Counted from the first letter of the stretch, positions 34,924 through 43,945 are shown. The stretch is DNA of 44,483 nt from Bacillus sp. DNRA2 (GCF_012843265.1 NZ_JABAIT010000027.1:1-44483); one strand, 5' to 3'. The notes: generated by a model not told the origin, from the letters alone. Translations and numbers: made by a program.

Positions 34924-35895
34924 TTAAATTCTTACCCTGTGCCTATCCTCCAAAACCTGTACTATTCTTGCCAACAACGACTCTAATTCACTCTTAGTCT
35001 GAAAAGTATACGTATAACCAAAATTAGACTTAAGTTTTCCGTCTTCTTCTTTTTTGGGGAAGCGTCTTAACGCAGTACTTTTTACCAGTTTATTCGGAAT
35101 TTCTACTAATGTATTTGCACGTTCAAATAATGAAGGATGAATAGCGATTGTTGGTGTTACATTGTCTAATAGATAGATATAAGCTCCATATTCAGGATGT
35201 TCAAACTCCGCTGCTTTTTTCGATACGTTTGTAAGCTTAAAATTTGTTGCTTCAAATGTTGATTTGTACTTTTCTAATGGGACTGCTCTTATGTTCGTCT
35301 TTTCCCGATCTCTGACTGTTCGTACTCTAGGTCCATCGATTTCTTTAACTTCTGTTTGTGCTTGCAGCTTTTCATGCTTCAATTGCTCTAGTTGAGCCTC
35401 TATTTCAGCAAATTTGTTTTCAGTCTCTTGGATATATTCATCCATCTGTTGTTTTATCATATGATGGTCTTGATTTTGCTTAGTAGGTAACATATATTCG
35501 GGAACAGTAAAGGAATGACTACCATAAACTTTTGCGTACCAGACACAGATATCAAATAATGCTCAATGTGCTCGTATTACCACTTCAGGTCCAATCTCTG
35601 TCACCTGATGGGACGCGATATTCCCTTTTTTTCTTATGTATTCAAGCCTCTTGTATATATTCTCTGAGATAACATCCTGTTTAAATAATCTATTAATTTT
35701 CTCCACCTGTTTAAGTGGGTACACTTCACTCATGTTTTCCTGTTCAAAAACCATTGAGATTAATTTTTCCCCAAACAAACGCATCTGGGTCATCGCTGCC
35801 TGCGGCTGATCCCACAAGAGTGTCTCAATACGTAATCCTAACTCTTCTAACGTACTTGAAAACTCCCCTAGAAAATTAAATATGCTGGGCTTCAT
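34924..35895 (-). pseudogene. DUF4145-like protein gene interrupted by one in-frame TGA
   Basis: Two in-frame pieces (35895-35563 and 35493-34924) join into one 323-codon reading frame if a single TGA at 35565-35563 is read as a residue. The sequence across the stop runs ..VVIRAH, stop, ALFDICVWYAKVYGSHSF.., and one C-to-T change of CGA (Arg) would explain it. The N-terminus (LRIETLLWDQPQAAMTQMRLFGEKL, YIRKKGNIASH) resembles the DUF4145/HsdR N-terminal type domain found in restriction-related proteins. A coiled coil follows (~170-205), then a C-terminal region with no recognised motif. It may be inactive, or the fragment from 35493 may be translated from its own ATG. Confidence 0.7.
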
Positions 35896-36095
35896 GCTCG
35901 TTTCACTCCCCCTTTTCCTTTTATTTCCTATTAGTTTATCACGATTTTAAAGAACAGTGAGGAAGAATTTTAATAACTAACGTACTTATGTAAAGGTTGC
36001 GGAAGAGATTTTGAGTGATTTAAGAAATATTTGACCAATTGTAGTAAAATGACTAAATGAATAGAATTCCAAAACTGGAACAAGAGGTGACAATC

Positions 36096-37004
36096 ATGAA
36101 AATTGGAATTATAGGCCTGGGCGATATTGCCAAGAAGGCGTATTTACCAGTGCTTTCAGAAAAAGAAGGAATAGAACTCGTTCTTTGTACAAGAAATGCG
36201 GAAACGCTCGATTTGCTTTCAAAAAAATATCGTATTCAAGAAAAAGTACGAACTGTGGAAGAGCTAATCGCAACTGGCATTGATGCAGCCATTGTCAGCA
36301 CCGCAACTGAGGCGCATTTCGAGATTGCTGAAAAATTATTAGAAAATGGAATTAGTACCTACATAGACAAGCCCATTTCGATGAACTTCATGGAAACCCA
36401 AAAAATCGTGAAGCTTGCAAACGAAAGTGGAAAAATCGCCATGGTTGGTTTTAATCGGAGATTTATTCCGATGGTACGGGATTTAAAGGAACACGGCAAA
36501 GCAAACCTGGTTCTCATGCAGAAAAATCGGTTTGCAGCACCTGATTTTGTTAGAAGGTTTATCGTTGAGGATTTTGTTCATGTGGTCGATACGCTGCGGT
36601 TCCTAATGGCTACAGAGGTAAAAGATGTAAAAGTCGAGTTCCAAAAGTCGGGAGAAAAGCTAGATCAAGTCGTGATTCAATTAATTGGTGATGGCTGTTT
36701 GGCGATTGGCATCATGAATCGCAATGGCGGTGTAACTGAGGAAACGATTGAGTATCACACAGGCCACCACAAATATGTCGTGAATAGTTTAGTTGAAACA
36801 ACACACTTACATAATAAAGAGGTCAGCATCACAAATTTCGGTGATTGGGAGCCGACCCTTTATAAACGAGGCTTCTATCAAATAACCGATCATTTTATTG
36901 AGTGCGTTAAAAAAAACATAGCGCCAAATCCTTCAATAGAAGATTCATTGCTCACACATGAGATATGTGAAAGAATCGTAAAACAGATTGATTCAGAGGC
37001 TTAA
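36096..37004 (+). CDS. Gfo/Idh/MocA-family NAD(P)-dependent oxidoreductase
   Basis: The start at 36096 is chosen: AGAGGTG is 6 nt upstream and the Rossmann strand then begins at residue 2. An earlier ATG at 36057 adds 13 unlikely residues. Of 302 residues, GLGDIA (7-12) binds the dinucleotide and DKP (91-93) is the family EKP-type motif. The C-terminal half forms the alpha/beta substrate domain with FVHVVDTLRFL. The substrate is unknown; the family reduces or oxidises sugars and related polyols. Flanked by non-coding DNA and a terminator, it is likely monocistronic. Confidence 0.85.
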   Translation: MKIGIIGLGDIAKKAYLPVLSEKEGIELVLCTRNAETLDLLSKKYRIQEKVRTVEELIATGIDAAIVSTATEAHFEIAEKLLENGISTYIDKPISMNFMETQKIVKLANESGKIAMVGFNRRFIPMVRDLKEHGKANLVLMQKNRFAAPDFVRRFIVEDFVHVVDTLRFLMATEVKDVKVEFQKSGEKLDQVVIQLIGDGCLAIGIMNRNGGVTEETIEYHTGHHKYVVNSLVETTHLHNKEVSITNFGDWEPTLYKRGFYQITDHFIECVKKNIAPNPSIEDSLLTHEICERIVKQIDSEA

Positions 37005-37012
37005 TGCGAACG

Positions 37013-37048
37013 AAACGATGACCTTGTAATGGATAAGGGTCATCGTTT
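37013..37048. terminator. Terminator between converging genes
   Basis: AAACGATGACC (37013-37023) pairs perfectly with GGTCATCGTTT (37038-37048) around a 14-nt loop. It serves the oxidoreductase and possibly the converging RNase H-like gene. Confidence 0.75.
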
Positions 37049-37101
37049 ATTTATAATATACTTTCATCTTATCCACTGGCGCCAGGACCATTTTTCTGAT
37101 A

Positions 37102-37848
37102 TTAAAGGTTGTATTTCTCGATTACTTTCATCGCCTTTTTCATCGACTCGTTTGAAAGTTTCATCGTTCTTGTGTTTTTAATGAGAGTTATTAAATCGTC
37201 ACTCATTTTTATTTTTGAATTGGAATCAAACTGATTCAAGGCCTGTGCCAAAGCTAAAATTGGCCGTTTATTTTCGGCGATGGGCTTGTTATTTTTTATT
37301 ATGTACCAAGAGTTATTCTCTCTTTTTGCTTTAAGCTCAACAATAATCGGTTTAGTTTCTTCTTTTAAATATTGTCTGCTTAAATCATGTGCATATTGAA
37401 GATATTTTTTATCCTTCGCATCGTCCTGATAAAATATTTTGATAAACGGTCTTGAACGATTTGTTTTCTCGCAATGATAGACAGGATACTGGGAGAATTC
37501 AGAAGTTAATTCTATATATAGCTCTCTGATATGTTGAAAATATCGATTGGCCTCCTGTTTCACAAAATATTGACTGTTTGTGAATTCTGTTTTTTCGTGG
37601 AAAAGAAATAATTGATACAACTTTTGGCAATCAGTATATATATCAATCATTTCATTTTTATGAAGGTCAAATTGCTTAATCATTTCCAAAGCCTTTTCAA
37701 GAGAATATGCTTCGGCAATATTAGAAGTCGGATTGATATGCTCAACATCATAATGATATTTTTCGATAAAGCCATATTCATTCACTTTAACAATCCCTAC
37801 CCCGATTCTTTGACCCTTCATTGATCCGTCAATATAGTACTCTATCAT
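37102..37848 (-). CDS. RNase H-like (reverse-transcriptase-like) domain protein
   Basis: The 248-residue product has an N-terminal RNase HI fold: D7 in YYIDGSMKG, E46 in SNIAEAYSLEKAL and D73 in DIYTDCQKLY form the acidic triad. Residues ~130-248 add a lysine-rich domain ending in basic helices, unlike plain RNase HI. Family members cleave RNA in RNA-DNA hybrids. The conserved triad suggests activity; the C-terminal extension may bind nucleic acid. The ribosome binding site is weak (GAGTGGTG). Confidence 0.75.
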   Translation of the reverse strand: MIEYYIDGSMKGQRIGVGIVKVNEYGFIEKYHYDVEHINPTSNIAEAYSLEKALEMIKQFDLHKNEMIDIYTDCQKLYQLFLFHEKTEFTNSQYFVKQEANRYFQHIRELYIELTSEFSQYPVYHCEKTNRSRPFIKIFYQDDAKDKKYLQYAHDLSRQYLKEETKPIIVELKAKRENNSWYIIKNNKPIAENKRPILALAQALNQFDSNSKIKMSDDLITLIKNTRTMKLSNESMKKAMKVIEKYNL

Positions 37849-38105
37849 TCAGTACACCACTCTCTTTATTTTCATCCGGTTATTGACCTTGCGGAAAATT
37901 ATATTAAAAAAACATCATAAGTTTCTTTTCTATAAAACACCGTCTAATTCCTTTTAAACAAAGAAATTTACCTTTAACCAACATGACTCGCTACGAACAA
38001 ATAACTACACTATACCTGACGGGAATCCTACCTGCTATATGATTCGATTTAAATCTTTTCGCATAAGCAACCTTTCGTTAAATTTGGTTAATTATATTTT
38101 CCCTA

Positions 38106-38134
38106 TTGATATATTGTAAATTTAGATTTATTAT
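38106..38134 (+). promoter_or_regulatory. Sigma-A type promoter of dld
   Basis: TTGATA (38106-38111), a 17-nt spacer and TATTAT (38129-38134) give a near-consensus vegetative promoter about 125 nt before the dld start. The remainder of 37849-38105 shows nothing recognisable. Confidence 0.65.
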
Positions 38135-38174
38135 ATTAATAGAGTAATAAATTTGTAGAAAAAGTTTCACAAAG

Positions 38175-38188
38175 TATGTGAACACATA
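38175..38188 (+). promoter_or_regulatory. Palindrome TATGTG-AA-CACATA, candidate operator of dld
   Basis: A 14-bp dyad lies some 35 nt downstream of the predicted transcription start, preceded by an overlapping dyad TTCACA-N5-TGTGAA (38165-38181). This position suits a repressor. The motif is not an exact match to the Rex or Fnr consensus that I know. Confidence 0.4.
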
Positions 38189-38259
38189 AATATGTAATCG
38201 CTCACAAAATCACAAGTCATAATACAAGAAATTCTTTTCATATTTAGGAGGCCATGAGA

Positions 38260-39942
38260 ATGGAAAATTCATTTATCACAGCACTTGAAGCGATTCTAGA
38301 TCGCAAATATATCATTACCAATCCGTCAAAAACATTACGATATCGTAAAGGCTATCGCTCGGGACGTGGGGATGCATTAGCTGTTGTTAAGCCAGGGAAT
38401 TTGACAGAGCTCTGGCAAATCCTAAAAGCGGCTGTCAAATTTGATAAAATCATCATCATGCAAGCGTCAAATACAAGTTTAACAGAAGGCTCAATCCCTG
38501 CTGGCGGCTATGATCGTGAAGTCGTTATTGTGTCCATTACACGGATTGATCACCTTCAGTTGATCAACCAAGGTACTCAAGTTTTGGCCTTTCCGGGCAC
38601 AACGCTCTACTCACTTGAAAATGCGTTGAGACCGCTTGGGCGAGAGCCACATTCTGTAATTGGCTCGTCTTGTCTCGGTGCGTCAGCCATCGGTGGGATT
38701 TGTAATAACTCGGGCGGTTCGCTTGTCAAACGCGGCCCTGCTTATACTGAGCTTTCACTTTTTGCTCGTGTTGATGAAAATGGAGAGCTGCAGCTGGTGA
38801 ATCACCTAGGCATCGACTTAGGCGATACGCCTGAAGAAATCCTTGGTAATCTTGATACTGGAAATTACGATTATAATGCTGTGCCGGAATCTCCTAAACA
38901 CGGGCACAATCATACGTATCAAACGCGCGTGCGTGACGTTGACGCGGATAGCCCAGCTAGATATAATGCTGACCCTAATCAACTCTATGAAGCTTCAGGC
39001 TCTTCTGGCAAAATTGCAGTATTCGCAGTTCGACTTGATACGTTTCCGAAAGAACAAAACGAAAAGGTTTTCTACATCGGAACCAATACGCCGCGCGTGC
39101 TAGAAATGATTCGGAGAAAAGCGCTGTCGGAGTTTGAAAACATCCCTGTCGCTGGTGAATACATGCACCGTGAGATTTACGATATTGCCAAAAAATACGG
39201 CAAAGATTCATTCATTGTCATCAATAAACTTGGAACTGACCGTTTGCCGTTCTTATTTGCCTCGAAAGCGAATGCAGAGCGGATTTTGGACAAAATGAAA
39301 ATCTTTAAGCCTTATCTTCCTGACCGTATCTTGCAAAAACTTAGCTATCTTTTCCCGAACCATTTGCCAAAAAGAATGGAAGAATTTCGCGATAAGTATG
39401 AGCACCATTTGATGCTCAAAATGTCAGGCGAAGGTAACGCTGAGGCGGAGGCATATTTGACGGAACTTTTCAAAGAAGCTGAGGGTGATTTCTTTATTTG
39501 CACACCAAAAGAAGGAGCAGATGCGTTCTTGCATCGATTTGTGGCGGCTGGTGCTGCAATTCGCTTCCAAGAGGTGCATCAAGACGAAGTCGATGATATT
39601 TTGGCACTTGATATCGCCTTAAGACGCAATGACATGGACTGGTTTGAAGAGCTGCCTGAGGAGATCTCGAGCCAGATTGTCCATAAGCTTTACTACGGAC
39701 ATTTCATGTGCCACGTGCTGCATCAGGACTACATCTTGAAAAAAGGTGTCGATGCGCATGCCTTGAAGAAAAAAATGCTGAAACTTCTGGATGAGCGCGG
39801 TGCGATTTATCCTGCGGAGCATAATGTTGGTCATCTCTATGAAGCTGCACCAGCACTAGTTGATCACTACAAAAACGGTGACCCTACCAACAGCTTCAAC
39901 CCAGGAATCGGCAAAACCTCTAAACTTAAGAATTGGGCATAA
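38260..39942 (+). CDS. dld: Quinone-dependent D-lactate dehydrogenase
   Basis: The start at 38260 is preferred, 8 nt after AGGAGG (38246-38251); the ATG at 38254 is too close. The product is 560 residues, near the 571 of E. coli Dld. The FAD-binding half includes RGDALAVVKPGNLTELW, the ASNTSLTEGS stretch and GASAIGGICNNSGG. The C-terminal part has the Dld-specific membrane-binding region (~340-400, PYLPDRILQKLSYLFPNHLP) and the terminal AEHNVGHLYEA and NPGIGKTSK. It oxidises D-lactate to pyruvate at the inner face of the membrane and passes electrons to quinone. The gene is visibly richer in G and C than the defence island. Confidence 0.92.
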   Translation: MENSFITALEAILDRKYIITNPSKTLRYRKGYRSGRGDALAVVKPGNLTELWQILKAAVKFDKIIIMQASNTSLTEGSIPAGGYDREVVIVSITRIDHLQLINQGTQVLAFPGTTLYSLENALRPLGREPHSVIGSSCLGASAIGGICNNSGGSLVKRGPAYTELSLFARVDENGELQLVNHLGIDLGDTPEEILGNLDTGNYDYNAVPESPKHGHNHTYQTRVRDVDADSPARYNADPNQLYEASGSSGKIAVFAVRLDTFPKEQNEKVFYIGTNTPRVLEMIRRKALSEFENIPVAGEYMHREIYDIAKKYGKDSFIVINKLGTDRLPFLFASKANAERILDKMKIFKPYLPDRILQKLSYLFPNHLPKRMEEFRDKYEHHLMLKMSGEGNAEAEAYLTELFKEAEGDFFICTPKEGADAFLHRFVAAGAAIRFQEVHQDEVDDILALDIALRRNDMDWFEELPEEISSQIVHKLYYGHFMCHVLHQDYILKKGVDAHALKKKMLKLLDERGAIYPAEHNVGHLYEAAPALVDHYKNGDPTNSFNPGIGKTSKLKNWA

Positions 39943-40035
39943 TCATCATCATAAAGAGTACACTTTTTGACAAATTGGTTTACAAGTAAAACTTAGAAAA
40001 TAAGCTAAATTTTAATGTATTGCGATAAAAAAATG

Positions 40036-40068
40036 AAAACTGAAAGTCCACCAGGGGCTTTCAGTTTT
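40036..40068 (+). terminator. Terminator of dld
   Basis: AAAACTGAAAG (40036-40046) pairs with CTTTCAGTTTT (40058-40068), continued by a T-run. CC/GG pairs extend the stem. Confidence 0.85.
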
Positions 40069-40118
40069 TTTAAAAATCAAAATCCAATAAAAGTCTGATT
40101 CTATTAGTAGAATATTTG

Positions 40119-40347
40119 TTCATGGGCACGATTGAGGAGTTATCGTTACCACTAGCTTCATTTTTCATTCTTCATGGGCTCGATAGCCGACCTATCGTTA
40201 CCACTAGCTTCGTTTTTCACTCTCCATGGGCACGATTGTCGACCTATCGTTACCGCCAGCTTCGTTTTTCACTCTTCATGGGCACGATAGTTGACCTATC
40301 GTTACCGCTGACTTCGTTTTTCACTCTTCATGGGCACGATAGTTGAC
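40119..40347 (+). repeat. Tandem array of 52-bp units, about 4.4 copies, each with a hairpin
   Basis: CATGGG recurs at 40121, 40173, 40225, 40277 and 40329, exactly 52 bp apart. Units share CATGGGCACGATAG, a spacer, CTATCGTTACC and a CTTCGTTTTTCACTC tail. Most contain CGATAG-N5-CTATCG, a small hairpin; the first unit is degenerate there. 52 is not a multiple of three and no frame is conserved, so it is not coding. It fills the gap between the dld terminator and the GNAT gene. Confidence 0.9.
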
Positions 40348-40433
40348 GACCTGCTTTACTATTTTTATTTTTCTAATAAAATAATTAAGCGTTTATAGTA
40401 AAATTAAACCAACAAGAAATTTGGGGGTGGATT

Positions 40434-40991
40434 GTGTTTATACATAAGATTGATGAGAATGTTTCCTTAAAACTAATCGAATTAAATGATGCCCAAAGCG
40501 TTTTTGAACTAACAGACAAGTCGAGATATTATTTAAGAGAATGGCTACCATGGCTTGACTTCACCAATAATGTCGAAGATACAAAAGATTTTATCCGAGG
40601 ATGTTTAAAAGGTTATGCCGACAGTAAAAGTTTAAATACGGTTATTTTATTCAATGAAGAAATTGTTGGAGTCGCAGGCTTCAATAGTATAAATTGGTCC
40701 AACAAGACGGCTTATATTGGGTATTGGCTTGGTGAAGAATATCAAGGAAATGGGATTATGACCAAAGTTGCTAAAGCGTTGACCAACTATGCTTTTCATC
40801 ATCTCGATCTAAATAAAGTGGAAATTCGCGCTGCCGTTGAGAATAAAAGCAGCAGGACCCTTCCGGAAAGATTAGGCTTTGTAAATGAAGGAACAATTAG
40901 GCAGGCCGAGTGGCTATATGACCATTATGTTGACCATGCCGTTTATGGAGTATTGGCGAGCGAATGGAGAAAAATCCACTTAAAAAAATAA
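40434..40991 (+). CDS. GNAT acetyltransferase, RimL/YdaF-like
   Basis: The 185-residue product starts at GTG after GGGGGTGG. The acetyl-CoA loop QGNGIM lies at 104-109 after the strand AYIGYWLG. The LNKVEIRAAVENKSSRTLPERLGF stretch is typical of RimJ/RimL-type enzymes, with an N-terminal REWLPWLDF as in YdaF. RimL-like enzymes acetylate the N-terminus of ribosomal proteins, but the YdaF branch has no settled substrate. ERLGF replaces the common EKLGF. No partner gene. Confidence 0.85.
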   Translation: MFIHKIDENVSLKLIELNDAQSVFELTDKSRYYLREWLPWLDFTNNVEDTKDFIRGCLKGYADSKSLNTVILFNEEIVGVAGFNSINWSNKTAYIGYWLGEEYQGNGIMTKVAKALTNYAFHHLDLNKVEIRAAVENKSSRTLPERLGFVNEGTIRQAEWLYDHYVDHAVYGVLASEWRKIHLKK

Positions 40992-41072
40992 CCCTATTAA
41001 CACATCTTTTTGAAACTCTTTTTACGTTTGATTTCTATTAAAATAAGATTACATACACATCAGGAGGTTGGT

Positions 41073-41300
41073 TTGAACTTGAAAAATTTAGAGGATACAC
41101 TTGATTTCGTAACAGGTAAAATTTATATGGTTGAAGTTCAAGACGGGAACGTTGAAAGGTATCGAGTACTAGCAGAAACACCTACCCATTTTATCTTTTA
41201 TAAGGGAAATGACGATAGTGTTGATGTCATTGAAAAAGCAAAGAACGAGATCGTTGGAATATATGAAGTGAAGGATTGGGTGGATTCACAAGAGGATTGA
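41073..41300 (+). CDS. Small hypothetical protein
   Basis: The start is TTG at 41073, 5 nt after AGGAGG (41063-41068); the upstream ATG at 41010 has no ribosome binding site. The 75 residues contain ITGKIYMVEVQDG-like strands (actual: VTGKIYMVEVQDG, then RYRVLAETPTHFIFYKG), suggesting a small beta barrel. I do not recognise a family. A clear terminator follows. Confidence 0.65.
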   Translation: MNLKNLEDTLDFVTGKIYMVEVQDGNVERYRVLAETPTHFIFYKGNDDSVDVIEKAKNEIVGIYEVKDWVDSQED

Positions 41301-41326
41301 GAATTTACAAGGTTACCTGAAGGGAC

Positions 41327-41367
41327 AAAAGCCAACATTCTAAGTATAAGTGAGAATGTTGGCTTTT
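41327..41367. terminator. Bidirectional terminator
   Basis: AAAAGCCAACATTCT (41327-41341) pairs perfectly with AGAATGTTGGCTTTT (41353-41367). It serves the small gene on the left and the histidine kinase gene on the right. Confidence 0.9.
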
Positions 41368-41432
41368 GTTATATTATTAGTGCGCCCTATTTTCTAATTG
41401 CATACCAATTTGGTCTTATTGACTAACGTCAA

Positions 41433-42620
41433 CTAATCTTTGGCAAAATCCAGCTCGTGATTAGCATCAATATCTAATGGAAGACTAATAGTAAATGTAG
41501 ACCCATAATTCGGAGTACTACTCACCTCAATCGTTCCCCCATGATCCTGAATAATTTTCTGACATATGGGTAGACCCAGACCCGTTCCTTCAGATTTCGT
41601 TGTAAAGAAGGGATTAAAGATTTTATTCAGATCCGCATCTTCTATACCCGCACCCGTATCACAAACCTCACAAACTGCTAAGTTCTCCACTTTGAACAAT
41701 CGAATCGTAATATGTCCACTTTCAACCATAGACTGAATGGCATTGTTAATTAAATTCACAAAAACCTGTACCATTTTATCGAAGTCCATTTTAACCAAAA
41801 GATCAGGATTATCCTCCGTGTATACGATTTGATGTCCTAATCTGCGGGTTTCGGATTGTGTTAAGGTAATGACTCTCTTTAAACACTCGTGGATGGAATA
41901 TGCTTGGTATTGAGAAACATCTGGTTTTGAAAATTGTAGGAATTCAACAGTTAATTTATTCATCCTGTTGACTTCACTAAAGATTATATCGTACCACGGC
42001 TCTATATTATAATTTGCCCCTTTGGAATGTTGCAGAAACCCTTGAATGATCGTTAACGGGTTTCTAATTTCATGTGCAAGACCTGCAGCCATTTCAGCTA
42101 TTAGCTTCCCTTTTTCCTCTTGGTGCCGCAGTTCTTCACGTTTCTTCTCTTCAATAAGGGTATTTTTTTTCGTTTCCATTTCAATAATGTACTGAATGAT
42201 CAGTACTACAGCTATTGAAGTTAAGAAGTCTGATCCAACCCCAAATATGCTATATGAATTTACAGGTGAATACGTAGCTCGAATAACAGTGTAAAAAACC
42301 ATGAAAACAAAACCAAGAAAAATCCCCTTGACGGCTCCCTTGAATTGGAATAAAAATTTACTAAGTAAAATGATGTAAATTGAGTAACACCAATTCAGTT
42401 GGCTGGTGAAATGAAACAATAGCAACGAAATGATTTCACTAGCTGCAATGAAAACAAATAAGCGAGGATAAATTTTCTCCAAGAAAATGCTAATTATAAA
42501 AAGAAGTCCAAATCCAATCATAATAAATGCATTTTGAGTCTTGTCCAACGAAATCGAGGCGAAAATAACAAATACTACATAAATAGGTAAGACAATATGA
42601 TACATTAACCGAAAAAACAT
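41433..42620 (-). CDS. Membrane sensor histidine kinase, KinB/NtrB-like
   Basis: The start at 42620 is preferred: GGAGAG is 5 nt upstream; an ATG at 42638 would add six residues. The product is 395 residues. Six hydrophobic segments with short loops fill residues ~1-148, then a helical linker. HisKA shows AAGLAHEIRNPL with the phosphoacceptor His at 183. The HATPase domain has NLINNAIQSM (N box), DTGAGI (G1), FFTTKSEGTGLGL (F and G2). The multi-pass sensor without a periplasmic domain resembles KinB-type sporulation kinases. No response regulator is adjacent, which also fits a phosphorelay orphan kinase. Confidence 0.85.
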   Translation of the reverse strand: MFFRLMYHIVLPIYVVFVIFASISLDKTQNAFIMIGFGLLFIISIFLEKIYPRLFVFIAASEIISLLLFHFTSQLNWCYSIYIILLSKFLFQFKGAVKGIFLGFVFMVFYTVIRATYSPVNSYSIFGVGSDFLTSIAVVLIIQYIIEMETKKNTLIEEKKREELRHQEEKGKLIAEMAAGLAHEIRNPLTIIQGFLQHSKGANYNIEPWYDIIFSEVNRMNKLTVEFLQFSKPDVSQYQAYSIHECLKRVITLTQSETRRLGHQIVYTEDNPDLLVKMDFDKMVQVFVNLINNAIQSMVESGHITIRLFKVENLAVCEVCDTGAGIEDADLNKIFNPFFTTKSEGTGLGLPICQKIIQDHGGTIEVSSTPNYGSTFTISLPLDIDANHELDFAKD

Positions 42621-42729
42621 AACTACTCTCCATTTCATTTCCCTTGGTAATCCAACTAATTATACACAAATTCCTGCTTGAAAACATTAGCTAAAGTTTA
42701 CCTCAAAATATGAATGAAAACTTATCAAT

Positions 42730-42810
42730 CTACTCTCTAAATTCTGCTTTGATACCATATGGTGCAGAATTTGCCCTCTTTAGCTTAATTTCTTTTATCG
42801 TTACGTGCAT
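42730..42810 (-). CDS. Possible 26-residue small protein
   Basis: Starting at ATG 42810, 7 nt after AAAGGGGG, the frame encodes MHVTIKEIKLKRANSAPYGI followed by KAEFRE and a TAG. The strong ribosome binding site in an otherwise empty 306-nt gap is the main support. It lies directly after the terminator at 42836-42865 and upstream of the kinase gene. No family is recognised. Confidence 0.35.
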   Translation of the reverse strand: MHVTIKEIKLKRANSAPYGIKAEFRE

Positions 42811-42835
42811 TGTTCTTCCCCCTTTCAAAAATAAA

Positions 42836-42865
42836 ACTCCTACACTCATTTCTCGAGGTAGGAGT
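42836..42865 (-). terminator. Terminator after the 74-residue gene
   Basis: ACTCCTAC (42836-42843) and GTAGGAGT (42858-42865) form a perfect 8-bp stem, followed on the minus strand by TTTATTTTTG. It ends the transcript from 42927-43151 or attenuates entry into the small frame at 42810. Confidence 0.7.
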
Positions 42866-42926
42866 CCACGTAAAACTAAACTATGTAAAAACTGCGGGTT
42901 TCTGGCCGTTCACTAGAAACTGATGC

Positions 42927-43151
42927 TTAATCAATATCTTTCACCAACACTAATACCCCACTAACTGCCTCCTTGATTGCTTGCTCTTTTGTTTCACCAA
43001 ATCCATTATGGCAATACCATTCCGGTCTTTCCGCAGTGGCGATTGCGTGCCAGTGATGCCCATTTTGAAATACATCGACCAATACCCCACAGGTTGGATG
43101 GTCATAATGAAACCGTTCGGTGGCTCGCAATAGATTGAAATCTAACGCCAT
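42927..43151 (-). CDS. Small hypothetical protein
   Basis: The 74-residue product has a near-perfect ribosome binding site, AAAGGAGGT, 8 nt before ATG. It contains CGVLVDVFQNGHHWHAIA and a C-terminal helix TKEQAIKEAVSGVL, with several His and Trp residues that might bind a metal. The fold looks like a small double-stranded-RNA-binding-like or HicB-like alpha/beta unit, but this is a guess. It is monocistronic, with a terminator downstream. Confidence 0.7.
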   Translation of the reverse strand: MALDFNLLRATERFHYDHPTCGVLVDVFQNGHHWHAIATAERPEWYCHNGFGETKEQAIKEAVSGVLVLVKDID

Positions 43152-43321
43152 CTTTAATACCTCCTTTGTTGCATCATTTTTATCATCACAATTGGAGATA
43201 TTTTACTTCCAGAAACGTCATTCTATTCAAGTTATTGGAAATCAGAACCACTCAGTAGTCAACTTTACTATGACTATTTTGAAATAGATTATGCTTTGCC
43301 ATCCGATCCCTCATACATTCA

Positions 43322-43804
43322 TTAATCATCTCCCGGATGTGATACTCTCTTCACACCTTTTGTTTCTAAATCCATTTTGATTTTTCCTTTTGCGTTCCTG
43401 CCTACGATTTTGATTCGATACTTCCCATTTGAAGTATTAACTTTGAAGCTACCTTTGCTGCTGTTCTGGGCAATGTGGGTAACTTCTTGTTTTGGTGTTA
43501 CAAAAACAATCTTGAAATCACCTTTTTCAATCTCAGCATCATAATATAGTTCGATCGCACTATTGTCCTTTGCCTCAATCAACCATTGCGTTTGCACCCC
43601 GGAAAACTTTTTAAAGCTAAAATCAATATGTTTTTTACTTTGGCTCCCAATTCTTCCTACAAAAGTATAGCTATCTCCGTTTTTACCAATCTCTTTGTTG
43701 CTGTCATAAAGTTCCCCTTTATCCGCTCCGCATCCAAATAAAACAGTAATCAGAGTAAATATTATTACTACCACCCCGAACTTTCTCATACAAACAGAAT
43801 CCAT
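43322..43804 (-). CDS. Putative lipoprotein
   Basis: The 160-residue product has a GGGGGG tract ~8 nt before ATG. A signal peptide (hydrophobic 10-22) ends in the lipobox LFGC, with C25 as the lipidated residue. The mature part (~40-150) is strand-rich and basic, with no motif I recognise. It should be anchored to the outer face of the membrane. Function unknown. Confidence 0.75.
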   Translation of the reverse strand: MDSVCMRKFGVVVIIFTLITVLFGCGADKGELYDSNKEIGKNGDSYTFVGRIGSQSKKHIDFSFKKFSGVQTQWLIEAKDNSAIELYYDAEIEKGDFKIVFVTPKQEVTHIAQNSSKGSFKVNTSNGKYRIKIVGRNAKGKIKMDLETKGVKRVSHPGDD

Positions 43805-43945
43805 TAACCCATCCCCCCAAAATATTCTCCGTTAAAAAAAGTCCACTCCATCAATGAATAAATGATGTGCGGACGTAACCTTCAGTAGCATTCTCTATTA
43901 CCAACATACAACAAGAATTCAGGGACCTCAATTAATTGTATTTTA

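Noticed and set aside
40116-40346. Plus-strand open frame across the tandem repeat
   Set aside because: The 52-bp period is not a multiple of three, so the translated repeat changes frame each unit; not a coding repeat.
40119-40347. CRISPR array
   Set aside because: Units are contiguous near-identical 52-mers with no unique spacers and no cas genes nearby.
42710-42916. Plus-strand frame of 68 codons near the kinase gene
   Set aside because: No ribosome binding site; it crosses a minus-strand terminator and a better supported small minus-strand frame.
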